Source: Micromonospora orduensis | GTDB taxonomy: Bacteria; Actinomycetota; Actinomycetes; Mycobacteriales; Micromonosporaceae | Reading direction: 5' to 3' | Length of the DNA stretch: 64,000 bases | Assembly (NCBI RefSeq): GCF_006228125.1 | Contig: NZ_VDFY01000188.1 | Span: 1-64,000 of the forward strand | Shown: positions 25,341-34,696 of the stretch, in pieces | How the letters are laid out: every line of letters starts with the position of its first letter | Numbering within the stretch: position 1 is the stretch's first letter | Translations under genes and position numbers: made by a program | Notes under the pieces: model-generated | Told to the model about the DNA's origin: nothing | Seen by the model: only the letters and a program-made list of their open reading frames with translations | The model's database searches: none

Positions 25341-27896
25341 GTGACGACCGTGGACCAGCCGGTGGACCTGCTGCTCAGAGATGGCAGCACCGTCCAGTTG
25401 CGACAGATCAGCCCGGCCGACGCGCCGGGCATCGTGGCGATGCACAGCCGGTTCTCCGAGCGCACCCGCTACCTGCGCTACTTCTCGCCGTACCCGCGCA
25501 TCCCCGAACGGGACCTGATCCGGTTCGTCACCGTCGACCACCGCGACCGGGAGGCGTTCGTCGTGCTGGCCGGCGACCAGATCATCGCGGTCGGCCGGTA
25601 CGAGCGGCTCGGCCCGCAGGCCCCGGAGGCGGAGGTGGCCTTCGTGGTGGAGGACGCCCACCAGGGCCGGGGTATCGGCTCGGTGCTGATGGAGCACCTG
25701 GCCGACGCCGCCCGCCGCAACGGCATCATGAGTTTCGTGGCCGAGGTGCTGCCGACCAACGGGACGATGCTGCGGGTCTTCGCCGACTTCGGCTACCAGG
25801 TCCAGCGCGAGTACGCCGACGGCGTGGTGCACCTGAGCTTCCCGATCGCGCCCACCGAGGCGACGCTGGAGGTGCAGCGGGGCCGGGAGCACCGCACCGA
25901 GGCCCGGTCGATCGCCCGGCTGCTCGCCCCGCGCGGCATCGCCGTCTACGGCGCCAGCGCCACCGGCCAGGGCGTCGGAGCGGCCGTGCTCGGGCACCTG
26001 CGCGACGGCGGCTTCACCGGCGCGGTGGTGCCGGTGCACCCGAGCGCGTCGACCGTGGCGGGTCTGCCCGCGTACCCGTCGGCGGTCGACGCCGGTGTCC
26101 CGGTGGACCTGGCGGTGGTGGCGGTCCCGCCGGAGGCGGCGACCACTGTGGTGGCCGACGCGGCAGCCGCGGGGGTGCACGGCCTGGTGGTCATCTCGGC
26201 GGGCTTCGCCGAGGCCGGTCCCGAGGGCGCGGCGGTGCAGCGGGCGTTGGTCCGCGCGGCGCACGCCGCCGGGATGCGCGTGGTCGGTCCGAACTGCCTC
26301 GGGGTGGCCAACACCGACCCGGCGGTACGCCTCAACGCCACCCTCGCCCCGGCGCTGCCGCCGGCCGGTCGGGTCGGCATCTTCAGCCAGTCCGGCGCGT
26401 TCGGGGTGGCGTTGCTCGCCGAGGCGGACAGGCGTGGCCTCGGCCTGTCCAGCTTCGTGTCGGCAGGTAACCGGGCGGACGTCTCCGGCAACGACCTGCT
26501 TCAGTACTGGCAGGACGACCCCGGCACCGACGTGATCATGCTGTACCTGGAGACCTTCGGAAACCCCCGCAAGTTCGCCCGGCTGGCCCGGCGGATCGGC
26601 CGCGCGAAACCGGTCGTGGCGCTCGCCTCGCCGGCCCGCCCGGTCGGGGTGGGTGACAGCGACGGCCCGGACGAGGTCGCGGTGGCGGCACTGTTCGCCC
26701 AGTCGGGGGTGATCCGGGTGGACACCGTGTCGGAGCTGCTCGACGTGGGGGTGCTGCTGGCCAACCAGCCGTTGCCGGCCGGTGGCCGGGTCGGTGTGGT
26801 GGGCAACTCCTCTGCGTTGACCGGCCTGGCCGCCACGGCCTGCGCCGGGCAGGGCCTCACCGTCGCCGACGGCTACCCCCGCGACGTGGGGCCGAGCGCC
26901 GGCGCCGCCGAGTTCGCCGCCGCCCTCGCCGAGACGGCCGCCGACGAGGGGGTGGACGCCCTGGTGGTGGTGTTCGCGCCCCCGCTGCCCGGCCAACTCA
27001 CCGATGTGGACGCCGACGTCACCGCCGCGCTGCCGGCCGCGCTGGCGCTGGGCAAGCCGACGGTGGCGACGTTCCTGGTCGGCCGGCTGCCCGCCGGGGT
27101 GCCGGCGTACGGCGGTGTCGAGGAGGCCGTGCGCGCTCTCGCCCGTGTGCACCGGTACGCCGAGTGGCTGCGCCGGCCGCCCGGCGTGACGCCGGAGCTG
27201 CCCCGGGTGGACCGGGACGCGGCGCAGGCCGCCCTGCGCGCCGACACCATCGACCCGGGCGCGCTGCTGTCCGCGTACGGCATCGAGACCGTGGCGTCGG
27301 TCCCCGCCGACTCGGCCGACGAGGTGGTCGAGGCCGCGGCGCGGCTGGGCTTCCCGGTGGCCCTCAAGGCAGCCGCCCCGGGGCTGCGGCACCGGCTCGA
27401 TCTCGGCGCGGTCCGGCTCGGCCTGCCCGACGAACCGACACTGCGCCGGGCGTACGCCGAGGTGGCTGCGCTGTTCGGCGCGGACGTCCTGGTCCAGCCG
27501 ATGGTCCCGCCCGGCGTGGCCTGTGTGGTGGAGCTGGTGGAGGATCCGGCGTTCGGTCCGGTGGTCGGCTTCGGTCTCGGCGGGGTCGCCACCGAACTGC
27601 TCGGCGACCGGGCGTGGCGGGCCGTGCCGCTGACCGACGCCGACGCCGCCGAACTGGTCGACGAGCCCCGGGCGGCACCGCTGCTGCGCGGGCACCGGGG
27701 CGCGGCGCCGGTCGACCGGGCGGCGCTGGCCGACCTGCTGCTACGGGTGGGTCAGCTCGCCGACGAGCAGCCCCGGGTACGCTCGCTGACCCTCAACCCG
27801 GTGCTCGCCCGCCCGGACGGCATCTCGGTCCTGCACGCCGAGGTACGCGTCGGCGGGGTGACCGCCCGCCCCGACACCGGCCCGCGCCGCCTCTGA
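25341..27896 (+). CDS. GNAT acetyltransferase fused to acyl-CoA synthetase-like domains (Pat-like)
   Basis: This 851-aa protein has an N-terminal GNAT domain (residues about 8-165; acetyl-CoA loop Q108-GRGIG). CoA-binding, succinyl-CoA-ligase-like and ATP-grasp domains (about 185-850) follow, as in ADP-forming acyl-CoA synthetases. The GNAT-first order is that of actinobacterial protein acetyltransferases (PatA type). The phosphohistidine motif SHTG of active ligases is missing: the equivalent stretch reads ASPARPVGVGDSDGPDE, without His. The ligase part is therefore probably a sensor or scaffold, and the activity protein lysine acetylation. GTG 25341 follows GGGGGAGG. Adjacent acuC supports the role. 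Confidence 0.9.
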   Translation: MTTVDQPVDLLLRDGSTVQLRQISPADAPGIVAMHSRFSERTRYLRYFSPYPRIPERDLIRFVTVDHRDREAFVVLAGDQIIAVGRYERLGPQAPEAEVAFVVEDAHQGRGIGSVLMEHLADAARRNGIMSFVAEVLPTNGTMLRVFADFGYQVQREYADGVVHLSFPIAPTEATLEVQRGREHRTEARSIARLLAPRGIAVYGASATGQGVGAAVLGHLRDGGFTGAVVPVHPSASTVAGLPAYPSAVDAGVPVDLAVVAVPPEAATTVVADAAAAGVHGLVVISAGFAEAGPEGAAVQRALVRAAHAAGMRVVGPNCLGVANTDPAVRLNATLAPALPPAGRVGIFSQSGAFGVALLAEADRRGLGLSSFVSAGNRADVSGNDLLQYWQDDPGTDVIMLYLETFGNPRKFARLARRIGRAKPVVALASPARPVGVGDSDGPDEVAVAALFAQSGVIRVDTVSELLDVGVLLANQPLPAGGRVGVVGNSSALTGLAATACAGQGLTVADGYPRDVGPSAGAAEFAAALAETAADEGVDALVVVFAPPLPGQLTDVDADVTAALPAALALGKPTVATFLVGRLPAGVPAYGGVEEAVRALARVHRYAEWLRRPPGVTPELPRVDRDAAQAALRADTIDPGALLSAYGIETVASVPADSADEVVEAAARLGFPVALKAAAPGLRHRLDLGAVRLGLPDEPTLRRAYAEVAALFGADVLVQPMVPPGVACVVELVEDPAFGPVVGFGLGGVATELLGDRAWRAVPLTDADAAELVDEPRAAPLLRGHRGAAPVDRAALADLLLRVGQLADEQPRVRSLTLNPVLARPDGISVLHAEVRVGGVTARPDTGPRRL

Positions 27897-27905
27897 CCCG
27901 CGTAC

Positions 27906-27944
27906 GCGCGCAAGCCCCCGGCGAACCGCCGGGGGCTTGCGCGC
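27906..27944. terminator. Bidirectional terminator between Pat-like gene and sigB
   Basis: A perfect 17-bp stem (27906-27922 with 27928-27944) surrounds the loop GAACC. It lies between two convergent genes, 10 bases after one stop and 11 bases from the other. Confidence 0.85.
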
Positions 27945-27955
27945 GGGGCGCTGTG

Positions 27956-28972
27956 TCAGCAGGCGTACGCCTCCAGGCGCTGGGCCCGCTCCGGCGCGCG
28001 CAGCTTCAGCAGCGTCACCTTCTCGATCTGCCGGATCCGCTCCCGGGACAGGCCGAACTCCCGGCCGACCTCGTCCAGGGTGCGCTGCCGGCCGTCGTCG
28101 AGACCGAACCGGAGCCGGATCACCGCCTGCTCCCGCTGGGACAGGGTGGCCAGCACGATGCTCACCTCGTTGCGCAGCTCACCCTGCGCGGCCGCGTCAC
28201 CCGGCTCGGTACGCGGGTCCACCGCGGCCACGAAGTCACCGAGCGCGCTCTCGCCGTCGTCGCCGACGGCCTGGTCCAGGCTGACCGGCTCCCGGTCGTA
28301 GGAGATCAGCTCGATGACCTGGATCTCGGGGATCTCCAGCGCCCGGGCGACCTCGGCGACGGTGGGCTCGCGGCCCAGCGTCACCGCCAGCTCGCGGCGG
28401 GCCCGCACCATCCGGTTGACCTGCTCGACCATGTGCACCGGGATGCGGATCGTGCGGGCCTGGTCGGCCATGGCGCGGGTGATCGCCTGCCGGATCCACC
28501 AGGTGGCGTACGTGGAGAACTTGTAACCCTTGGCGTAGTCGAACTTCTCCACCGCGCGGATGAGGCCGAGGTTGCCCTCCTGGATGAGGTCGAGGAAGGC
28601 CATGCCGCGTCCGGTGTAGCGCTTGGCGATGCTGACCACCAGCCGCAGGTTCGCCTCCAGCAGGTGGTCCTTGGCCGCGCGGCCCTCCGCGACGATCAGC
28701 TCCAGATCGGCCCGCAGTTCCTCCGAGACCGGGGTGCAGGTGGCCAGCTTCTCGTCGGCGAACAGGCCGGCTTCGACGCGTCGGGCCAGGTCGACCTCCT
28801 GCGCGGCGGTCAGCAGCTTCGTCCGACCGATCCCGTTGAGGTACGCCCGAACCAGGTCGGTGGAGATGCCACGCTCGTCGGTGGCGTCCAGGTCGGCGAG
28901 AGCCTCGACGGCCCCGTCGGTGTCGGTGCTGGTGCTCGGGCGGGTCCGGTTTTCCGTCATCTGCAGGGCCAT
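27956..28972 (-). CDS. sigB: Sigma-70 factor, group 2 (SigB type)
   Basis: This 338-aa sigma factor lacks the long N-terminal region 1.1 of the principal sigma. It carries regions 1.2 to 4.2: [18 protein letters not shown] (1.2), [18 protein letters not shown] and [15 protein letters not shown] (2), [13 protein letters not shown] (3.0), and a region 4 helix-turn-helix with [20 protein letters not shown]. Promoter-recognition helices are almost identical to the principal sigma at 39251. The ATG at 28972 is chosen. Position near the DtxR gene matches the M. tuberculosis sigB-ideR neighbourhood. A stress/stationary role is inferred from family. Confidence 0.93.
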   Translation of the reverse strand: MALQMTENRTRPSTSTDTDGAVEALADLDATDERGISTDLVRAYLNGIGRTKLLTAAQEVDLARRVEAGLFADEKLATCTPVSEELRADLELIVAEGRAAKDHLLEANLRLVVSIAKRYTGRGMAFLDLIQEGNLGLIRAVEKFDYAKGYKFSTYATWWIRQAITRAMADQARTIRIPVHMVEQVNRMVRARRELAVTLGREPTVAEVARALEIPEIQVIELISYDREPVSLDQAVGDDGESALGDFVAAVDPRTEPGDAAAQGELRNEVSIVLATLSQREQAVIRLRFGLDDGRQRTLDEVGREFGLSRERIRQIEKVTLLKLRAPERAQRLEAYAC

Positions 28973-29203
28973 CTCTGTCTCTCCCCGTATCCACGTCTGT
29001 GCCGTGTCTTCCGGCCCAGTGGTGCCGGTGTGACACACAGCTTGGCGGGCGGGACGTGAAACGGGAGTGAGGCGATCGGGCACCCGACAGGAACCGGTCG
29101 GATCGCCGGTGCGGTGTGTCGTCACGGTGTGCACCTGCCCGGTCCGGCTACGTTGCGGACGGTCGGCCAGCCCGGCCCGACGGCGCAGGAGATGGAGGAC
29201 GGT

Positions 29204-29992
29204 GTGGTCTTCAAGCGGCTCATGAAGGCGATGGGTGTCGGCGGCCCGTCGGTCGAGACGGTGCTCGCCAACCCGAACTGTCGCCCCGGCGGGCAGTTGG
29301 AGGGTCGCATCCAGGTGCTCGGCGGTGACCACCAGGTCGACATCGACCACGTCACGCTCGGCCTGGTCACCCGGGTCGAGGTGGAGAGCGGCGACAACGA
29401 CTACGACACCACCCAGGAGTTCCACCGGCAGCAGGTCACCGGCGCGTTCCGGCTGGAGCCGGGGCAGCGGTACGACATCCCGTTCCGCTTCGCCGTGCCG
29501 TGGGAGACGCCGGTCACCGAGCTGTACGGCCAGCACCTGCGCGGCATGACGATGGGGCTGCGTACCGAGCTGGAGGTCGCCCGCGCGGTCGACAAGGGTG
29601 ACCTGGACGCGGTCTCGGTGCATCCGCTGCCGGCGCAGGAGCGGCTGCTGGACGCCCTGCTGCGGCTCGGTTTCCGTTTTGCGCGGGCCGATGTGGAGCG
29701 TGGGCACATCTACGGCGTACGGCAGACGCTGCCGTTCTACCAGGAGATCGAGTTCAGCCCGGCGCCGCGGTACGCCCGCTCGATCAACCAGTTGGAGGTC
29801 ACCTTCATCGCCGACGAGCGGCAGATGCAGGTGGTCCTGGAGGTCGACAAGCGCGGCGGCGTCTTCAGCGAGGGGCGGGACGCGTTCGGCCGGTTCACGG
29901 TCGACCACGCCACCGCCGACCGCACCGACTGGACCGCCGAACTGGACAACTGGCTCCGCCAGTCCCTGACCCGCCGAGGCCTCTTCTCCTGA
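29204..29992 (+). CDS. Spo0M-family sporulation-control protein
   Basis: This 262-aa protein starts at GTG 29204 after GGAGGA. It begins [20 protein letters not shown], and continues with arrestin-like beta strands ([31 protein letters not shown], described by residues about 28-60; [18 protein letters not shown]). It matches the Spo0M/arrestin-fold family. A basic C-terminus ends SLTRRGLFS. In Bacillus, Spo0M affects sporulation and cell morphology; the role in actinobacteria is unclear. It is divergent from sigB. Confidence 0.92.
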   Translation: MVFKRLMKAMGVGGPSVETVLANPNCRPGGQLEGRIQVLGGDHQVDIDHVTLGLVTRVEVESGDNDYDTTQEFHRQQVTGAFRLEPGQRYDIPFRFAVPWETPVTELYGQHLRGMTMGLRTELEVARAVDKGDLDAVSVHPLPAQERLLDALLRLGFRFARADVERGHIYGVRQTLPFYQEIEFSPAPRYARSINQLEVTFIADERQMQVVLEVDKRGGVFSEGRDAFGRFTVDHATADRTDWTAELDNWLRQSLTRRGLFS

Positions 29993-30006
29993 CCCGGGGG
30001 TGGGGG

Positions 30007-30429
30007 CTAGAGGTCCAGGAGGAGGGTTTGGGGGCCTATGTTGGTGCTCTCGACGAGCATGTGGGTGCGGAAGCGGCCGGTCTCGACCTTGGCTCCCCGT
30101 TCGCGCAGCGCCTCCACCACGGCTGTCACCAGGGGCTCGGCCACCTCGGCGGGGGCGGCGGCGAGCCAGCTCGGACGGCGGCCCTTGCGGGCGTCGCCGT
30201 AGAGGGTGAACTGGCTGACCACCAGGATCGGCGCGCCGGTGTCGGCGGCGGACCGTTCGCCGTCCAGGATGCGCAGCTCGTGCACCTTGCGGGCCATCGT
30301 CTGGGCGGTCTGCCCGGTGTCGGTGTGCGTCACCCCGAGCAGCACCAGCAGGCCGTTCTCGATCGCCCCGACCACCTCGCCGTCCACCGTCACGCTGGCC
30401 CGCCCGACGGTCTGCACCACCGCCCGCAT
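30007..30429 (-). CDS. dtd: D-aminoacyl-tRNA deacylase
   Basis: Dtd removes D-amino acids (and glycine from tRNA-Ala) to protect translation. The 140-aa protein has the family length. It has [18 protein letters not shown] at the start, the SQFTLYGD motif with catalytic region in the middle, and a C-terminal [11 protein letters not shown] with the Gly-Pro that forms the chiral-selective loop. It lies about 40 bases downstream of the methyltransferase gene, possibly co-transcribed. Confidence 0.96.
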   Translation of the reverse strand: MRAVVQTVGRASVTVDGEVVGAIENGLLVLLGVTHTDTGQTAQTMARKVHELRILDGERSAADTGAPILVVSQFTLYGDARKGRRPSWLAAAPAEVAEPLVTAVVEALRERGAKVETGRFRTHMLVESTNIGPQTLLLDL

Positions 30430-30469
30430 CAGCGCGCGTCCCGACGGTCGACGGGCCGTGCCGCCCGCA

Positions 30470-31954
30470 TCAGGCGCTCACCGGCTCGATGAAGCCCCGC
30501 TCCACCAGGTGCGCCACGATCGGGCCGGCCGCCTCGGCCATCTCGTCCGGCTCGACGTCGTGCGCCGCGGCGAGCAGGGCGAGCTGGTCGCGCAGCGGCA
30601 GCCGGCCGTCGGCGCCGCCGACCAGCGCCAGCACCAGCGGGTCGATCTCCTCGGTCCAGCGCAGGCCGTGCGGCATCGCGAGGACCTGCCGGTCCACCGC
30701 CCAGCCCTCGTCGCCCATGGTGGCCTCCTGCCGCAGCTGGAGGCCCTCGGCCGCCCGGTAGCGCTCGGCGAGCAGCGCGTCGGTGCCGCGTACCCGCAGG
30801 AAGTCCTGGCGGTCGAACCAGGCGGCGATCTGGTCGCCCAGCGGCGGCTGCACCCGCTGGCTCAGGTCCTCCACCCGGACCACCGGGTCGGCGTGCCCAC
30901 TCCGGCGCAGCGACACGATGCCGAAGCCGATCCCCTCCACCTTGTGCGCGTCGAACCAGTCCAGCCAGGCGGCCATCCGCTGCGGGTCGGCGGTCTCGCC
31001 GACGTCGGTGAGCCACAGGCCGACGTACGCCATCGGGTCGGCCACCTCGCGCTGGATCACCCAGGCGTCCAGGCCGGTCCCGGCGAACCAGCCGGCGACC
31101 CGCTCGTCCCACTCCTCGCCGGCGACGTGCACCCAGTTCGCCAGGTACTGCATGGTGCCGCCCTCGGTGAGCAGGTCGGGGGCGGCGGCGGCCAGTTCGG
31201 CGCCGATCGCGTCACCCACTCGACCCGAGTCGCGGTAGATGTGCGTGGTGGTGCCCGGACCCACCACGAACGGCGGGTTGCTCACCACCAGGTCGAAGCG
31301 CCGGCCGGCCACCGGGGCGACCATGTCGCCGCGCAGCAACTCCCAGTCCTGACCGTTGAGCGCGGCGGTGGTCGCCGCGAAGCGCAGGGCGCGCTCCGAC
31401 AGGTCGGTGGCGGTTACCGAGCCCGCGTGGGTGGCCAGGTGCAGGGCCTGGATGCCGGAGCCGGTGCCCAGGTCCAGAGCGGTGCCGACCGGGCGGCGGA
31501 CAGTCGCGCCGATCAGGGTCTGGGTGGCACCGCCGAGGCCGAGGACGTGCTCGGCGCGCAGCGGTACGCCCGGCCGGGCGCTGGCCGGCACGTCGGCGAG
31601 CACCCACCACTCGTCGCCATACGGCTCCAGGTCGACGCCGGCGCGTAGACCGTCGCCGTACCGCTCGACCAGCCCGCCGGCCAGCGCCTCCTCGACGCTC
31701 AACGGCGCCAGCGCGGCGGCCACGGTCGCCTCCGACTCGGTCTGGTCGCAGATGAACACCCGGATCAGGGTGCCGAGCGGGTCGCGGTCCTCGGTGGCGC
31801 GCAGCGCGGCCCGGTGGTCGTTGCGCGCGACCGCGCCGGTGGCCTGCGATCCGAGCCGCCCTGCGATGCCGTTGCTGGTGAACCGGGCTCGAGTCAGCGC
31901 GGTCCGCAGCGCGTCGACGCCGGCAGGGGAGAGCAGCATGTCGTATTCGTCCAC
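30470..31954 (-). CDS. SAM-dependent methyltransferase, RlmG/PrmC-like
   Basis: This 494-aa protein has a helical N-terminal domain (1-150), a class I methyltransferase core with [16 protein letters not shown] (motif I), [11 protein letters not shown], and [10 protein letters not shown] (NPPF, typical of enzymes that modify nitrogen in rRNA, DNA or glutamine). A 200-aa C-terminal domain follows. The GTG at 31954 has AGGATGG upstream. The actual substrate is unknown; the NPPF motif argues for amino-group methylation. Confidence 0.88.
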   Translation of the reverse strand: MDEYDMLLSPAGVDALRTALTRARFTSNGIAGRLGSQATGAVARNDHRAALRATEDRDPLGTLIRVFICDQTESEATVAAALAPLSVEEALAGGLVERYGDGLRAGVDLEPYGDEWWVLADVPASARPGVPLRAEHVLGLGGATQTLIGATVRRPVGTALDLGTGSGIQALHLATHAGSVTATDLSERALRFAATTAALNGQDWELLRGDMVAPVAGRRFDLVVSNPPFVVGPGTTTHIYRDSGRVGDAIGAELAAAAPDLLTEGGTMQYLANWVHVAGEEWDERVAGWFAGTGLDAWVIQREVADPMAYVGLWLTDVGETADPQRMAAWLDWFDAHKVEGIGFGIVSLRRSGHADPVVRVEDLSQRVQPPLGDQIAAWFDRQDFLRVRGTDALLAERYRAAEGLQLRQEATMGDEGWAVDRQVLAMPHGLRWTEEIDPLVLALVGGADGRLPLRDQLALLAAAHDVEPDEMAEAAGPIVAHLVERGFIEPVSA

Positions 31955-32057
31955 GCCGCCATCCTGCCCCTCGCCGTGTCACCGGTCGGCACCACCCGCC
32001 GTAACCGTTCCGGTGCGTCGGTGTCCGGCGGGTCAGCGGGCGAGGCAGGATGTGCGC

Positions 32058-32639
32058 ATGACGCTCGTGCTTCCCATCGACCCGGAGGCCAACCGGCTGC
32101 TGGAGCGCAGCCCGCTGGCCCTGCTCCTCGGCATGGTCCTCGACCAGCAGGTGCCGATGGAGAAGGCGTTCTCCTCGCCGTACGTCCTCACCCAGCGACT
32201 CGGCCACGATCTGGACGCGGCGGAGCTGGCCGGGTACGACCCGGAGGCGCTTGTCGCGCTCTTCGCCACCCCGCCCGCGCTGCACCGGTTCCCGAAGGCG
32301 ATGGCCGCCCGGGTGCAGGAGGTGTGCCAGGTCCTCGTGGACCGGTACGACGGTGACGCCGCCCTGCTCTGGTCCGACGTCACCGAGGGCCCGGAGCTGC
32401 TTCGCCGGGTGTCCGAGCTGCCCGGCTTCGGCAAGCAGAAGGCGCAGATCTTCGTGGCGCTGCTCGGCAAGCGGTTCGGGGTGACGCCGCAGGACTGGCG
32501 GGAGGCGGCCGGCGGGTACGGCGACCCGGGCGCGTACCGGTCGGTGGCCGACGTCACCGACGCCGACTCGCTGCGCCGGGTGCGGGAGTACAAGCAGCAG
32601 ATGAAGGCGGCGGCCAAGGCGAAGACCGCCGGCGGCTGA
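32058..32639 (+). CDS. HhH-GPD-type base excision repair protein
   Basis: This 193-aa protein has the helix-hairpin-helix seen in DNA glycosylases: LLLGMVLDQQVPMEKAF near the start and VSELPGFGKQKAQIFVALLGKRFGV (hairpin LPGFGKQKA) in the middle. Actinobacterial relatives are annotated as HhH-GPD family proteins. The usual catalytic Asp following the hairpin region in glycosylases is not obvious, so activity is uncertain. The gene is convergent with the BrnA-like antitoxin gene. Confidence 0.88.
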   Translation: MTLVLPIDPEANRLLERSPLALLLGMVLDQQVPMEKAFSSPYVLTQRLGHDLDAAELAGYDPEALVALFATPPALHRFPKAMAARVQEVCQVLVDRYDGDAALLWSDVTEGPELLRRVSELPGFGKQKAQIFVALLGKRFGVTPQDWREAAGGYGDPGAYRSVADVTDADSLRRVREYKQQMKAAAKAKTAGG

Positions 32640-32648
32640 CCCGGTGGC

Positions 32649-32960
32649 TCAGGCGGCGGTGGGGTGCGCCAGTGACGCCAGCGCGCGCCGGACGTCGGCC
32701 AGCGAGACGGTGGCGGAGTCGTCCAGGTCGGCCAGTCCCGCCTCGATCCACTGCCGCATCAGCGTGGTGACGCCGATGCCGCGGGCGTCGGCGGCGGCGC
32801 GTACCCGCTCGTAGGTGTCCAGGGGGAGCCGGACCGATCGGCTGACCATCGGCACGTCGGTGTCGGGGGTGGGCAGGTCCACCGCCGGGCTCTCGTCGAT
32901 CAGATCGGCGATCCGGTCGTCGCCGCTGTGGAACTGCTTGGTCGCGTCGTTACGGTGCAT
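32649..32960 (-). CDS. Ribbon-helix-helix antitoxin (BrnA-like)
   Basis: This 103-aa protein carries a ribbon-helix-helix DNA-binding segment (VSRSVRLPLDTYERVRAAADARGI, residues about 48-71, with VTTLMRQWIEAGL after it) in its C-terminal half. The N-terminal half is acidic. The ATG at 32960 has GGGGGG upstream; an ATG at 32978, which overlaps the toxin gene, is an alternative. It follows the toxin gene directly, so the order is toxin first. Confidence 0.72.
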   Translation of the reverse strand: MHRNDATKQFHSGDDRIADLIDESPAVDLPTPDTDVPMVSRSVRLPLDTYERVRAAADARGIGVTTLMRQWIEAGLADLDDSATVSLADVRRALASLAHPTAA

Positions 32961-32974
32961 CGTCACGGCCCCCC

Positions 32975-33262
32975 TCATCGGCGATCTCTCCGTACGGCCT
33001 CGTCGTAGCGCTTGGACTCGACGTCGCTCAGTTCGCGGGCGGAGAGGATGTCCCAGTCGTTGTCGGTGCCATCGGCTTCGGCGAGCAGCACGGCCAGTCG
33101 GCGGCCCCGGCGGGCGGCGGCGTAGACCACCATCACGTCGTCGCCCAGGTGGCGGATCACCCGTCGGGCGCTGTGCAGCGCCTCCCAGACTTCCCCGGGT
33201 GTGACGTCGTAGACCCTCAGGTTGGCCAACGCCTCGTCGGTGAAGCTGAACCTGCTGCCCAC
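32975..33262 (-). CDS. BrnT-like toxin of a toxin-antitoxin pair
   Basis: This 95-aa protein has the BrnT/RelE-like layout: VTPGEVWEALHSARRVIRHLGDD, VMVVYAAARRGRRLAVLLAE, and a C-terminal DILSARELSDVESKRYDEA that resembles the ISAR-x-x-x-x-x-E-x-x-x-Y motif of BrnT ribonucleases. The GTG at 33262 lies after weak ribosome binding sequence. The family assignment is by motif only; DUF4258-like folds are an alternative. A 6-bp inverted repeat upstream may be the operator. Confidence 0.6.
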   Translation of the reverse strand: MGSRFSFTDEALANLRVYDVTPGEVWEALHSARRVIRHLGDDVMVVYAAARRGRRLAVLLAEADGTDNDWDILSARELSDVESKRYDEAVRRDRR

Positions 33263-33278
33263 GCCGGGAGCGTACCAC

Positions 33279-33293
33279 GTGCGTAACACGCAC
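33279..33293. promoter_or_regulatory. Candidate operator of the toxin-antitoxin pair
   Basis: GTGCGT-AAC-ACGCAC is a perfect 6-bp inverted repeat 17 bases upstream of the toxin start, where a ribbon-helix-helix autorepressor would bind. Confidence 0.4.
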
Positions 33294-33364
33294 CGGATCA
33301 CTCGAAGTTCGCTGATCACGGTCTCGCGGTGACAGGATGAGGCGTAACCCCCTCGAGGAGGTCC

Positions 33365-33724
33365 ATGGTGAAGCGGCAGGCGTACCAGCCGATTCTGATC
33401 ACCGACGCCTCGCGCAGCCAGAACGATCAGCTCACCAGTCGTCAGCGCCGCTATGTCCTGATGATGGGCATCCGGGTGGCCTGCATCGTCGCCGGCGCGA
33501 TCCTGGTCGGCGCGAACGCCCCACTGCTGTGGCTCTGGCTGCCCCTGTGCGCCCTCGGCATGGTGCTCATCCCGTGGCTGGCCGTGCTGCTGGCCAACGA
33601 CAGGCCGCCCAAGGAGCAGCACCGGCTGGCCAACCGGTTCCACCGGCGACAGGTGGACGGCACCCCGCCGATGAGCCTCACCGCCGAGGAGCGCCCCCAC
33701 AAGATCATCGACGCCGAACCCTGA
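33365..33724 (+). CDS. DUF3099 membrane protein
   Basis: This 119-aa protein starts at ATG 33365 after GAGGAGG. It begins with the DUF3099 motif YQPILITDASRSQNDQLTSRQRRY, followed by two membrane helices (about residues 35-52, 54-75) and a basic cytoplasmic tail. Function is unknown. The family is restricted to actinobacteria. Confidence 0.92.
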   Translation: MVKRQAYQPILITDASRSQNDQLTSRQRRYVLMMGIRVACIVAGAILVGANAPLLWLWLPLCALGMVLIPWLAVLLANDRPPKEQHRLANRFHRRQVDGTPPMSLTAEERPHKIIDAEP

Positions 33725-33796
33725 CCCGTCCCCGGGCCAGGGTCCGACCGGTCATGGCCGTGGCCGCGCGCCGACGACCAGGGCAGGCGCCGACCG

Positions 33797-34696
33797 CTAG
33801 GGCTGTGGCCGTGCGCCGACGGTGGAGACGGCCAGCGCGCCCAGGTCGGTGGCGCGGCCCATCGCCGCCGCCGGCGTGGCGCCGCCGAGCCAGGCGGTGA
33901 GCAGGCCGGCCGCGAAGGCGTCGCCCGCCCCGGTGACGTCCACCACCGCGACCCGCCGGGCCGCGGCCACGCTGACCACCGAACCCCGGTCCACCCACAC
34001 CGCGCCCGCCGCGCCGCGCTTGACCACGACCCGCCGGGCCGTCGCCGACAACGCCCGCCCCTGCGCCGCCGGGTCCAGCCCACCCGCCAGCACCGTTGCC
34101 TCGTCCGCGTTGACCAGCAGCAGGTCGACATCGCGCACCCAGGCCAGGAACGCCGCCGCGCCGACCCGCCGCAGCGGCGCCGCGGAGGCAGCGTCGACGC
34201 TTGTGGTGAGCCCGCGCTCGCGGGCCGCGGCCAACGCCCGCAGTCCCGCGTCGCGCGACCCGGCGTCCAGCAGGGTGTACGCGGACAGGTGCAGATGCCC
34301 GGCGTCGGGCAGCGCCGCGAGGGCCTGGTCGACGTGCTCGGCGCTCAGCCGCAGGTTCGCGCCCCGCTGGGTGACCATGGTCCGTTCGTCGTCACCGGCC
34401 AGCACGATCACCGTGCCGGTCGGTACGTCCGCGACCCGCTGCACCGCGCAGTCGACGCCCGCCCGGTCGAGTTCGGCCACCCGGTCCCGTCCCGCCTCGT
34501 CGTCGCCGACCGCGCCGACGAGCGTGACGGGCACCCCCTGCGCGGCGACCCAGGCGGCGGTGTTGGCCGCCTGCCCACCACCGCCGAGGCTGATCTCGGC
34601 GGTGGTGTCCGAGCCGGCCGCGAGCGGCCCGGCCAGTACCGCGACAACATCGGTGAGCACGTCCCCGACGACGACCACCCGGGCCGCTCGGGTCAT
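33797..34696 (-). CDS. PfkB-family carbohydrate kinase (probable pseudouridine kinase)
   Basis: This 299-aa PfkB/ribokinase-family protein has the N-terminal [13 protein letters not shown], the [18 protein letters not shown] motif, and the C-terminal signature [14 protein letters not shown] with the catalytic Asp in GAGD. Its start overlaps the psuG stop (ATGA), so it is translationally coupled to psuG. The partner enzyme makes phosphorylation of pseudouridine the likeliest role, though ribose or uridine-like substrates cannot be excluded. Confidence 0.88.
   Translation of the reverse strand: MTRAARVVVVGDVLTDVVAVLAGPLAAGSDTTAEISLGGGGQAANTAAWVAAQGVPVTLVGAVGDDEAGRDRVAELDRAGVDCAVQRVADVPTGTVIVLAGDDERTMVTQRGANLRLSAEHVDQALAALPDAGHLHLSAYTLLDAGSRDAGLRALAAARERGLTTSVDAASAAPLRRVGAAAFLAWVRDVDLLLVNADEATVLAGGLDPAAQGRALSATARRVVVKRGAAGAVWVDRGSVVSVAAARRVAVVDVTGAGDAFAAGLLTAWLGGATPAAAMGRATDLGALAVSTVGARPQP

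Noticed and set aside
24021-27695. 1224-aa open frame on the minus strand
   Set aside because: It lies opposite acuC and the GNAT fusion, both with clear family motifs, and its composition (Arg/His/Gly/Val-rich) is typical of an antisense shadow.
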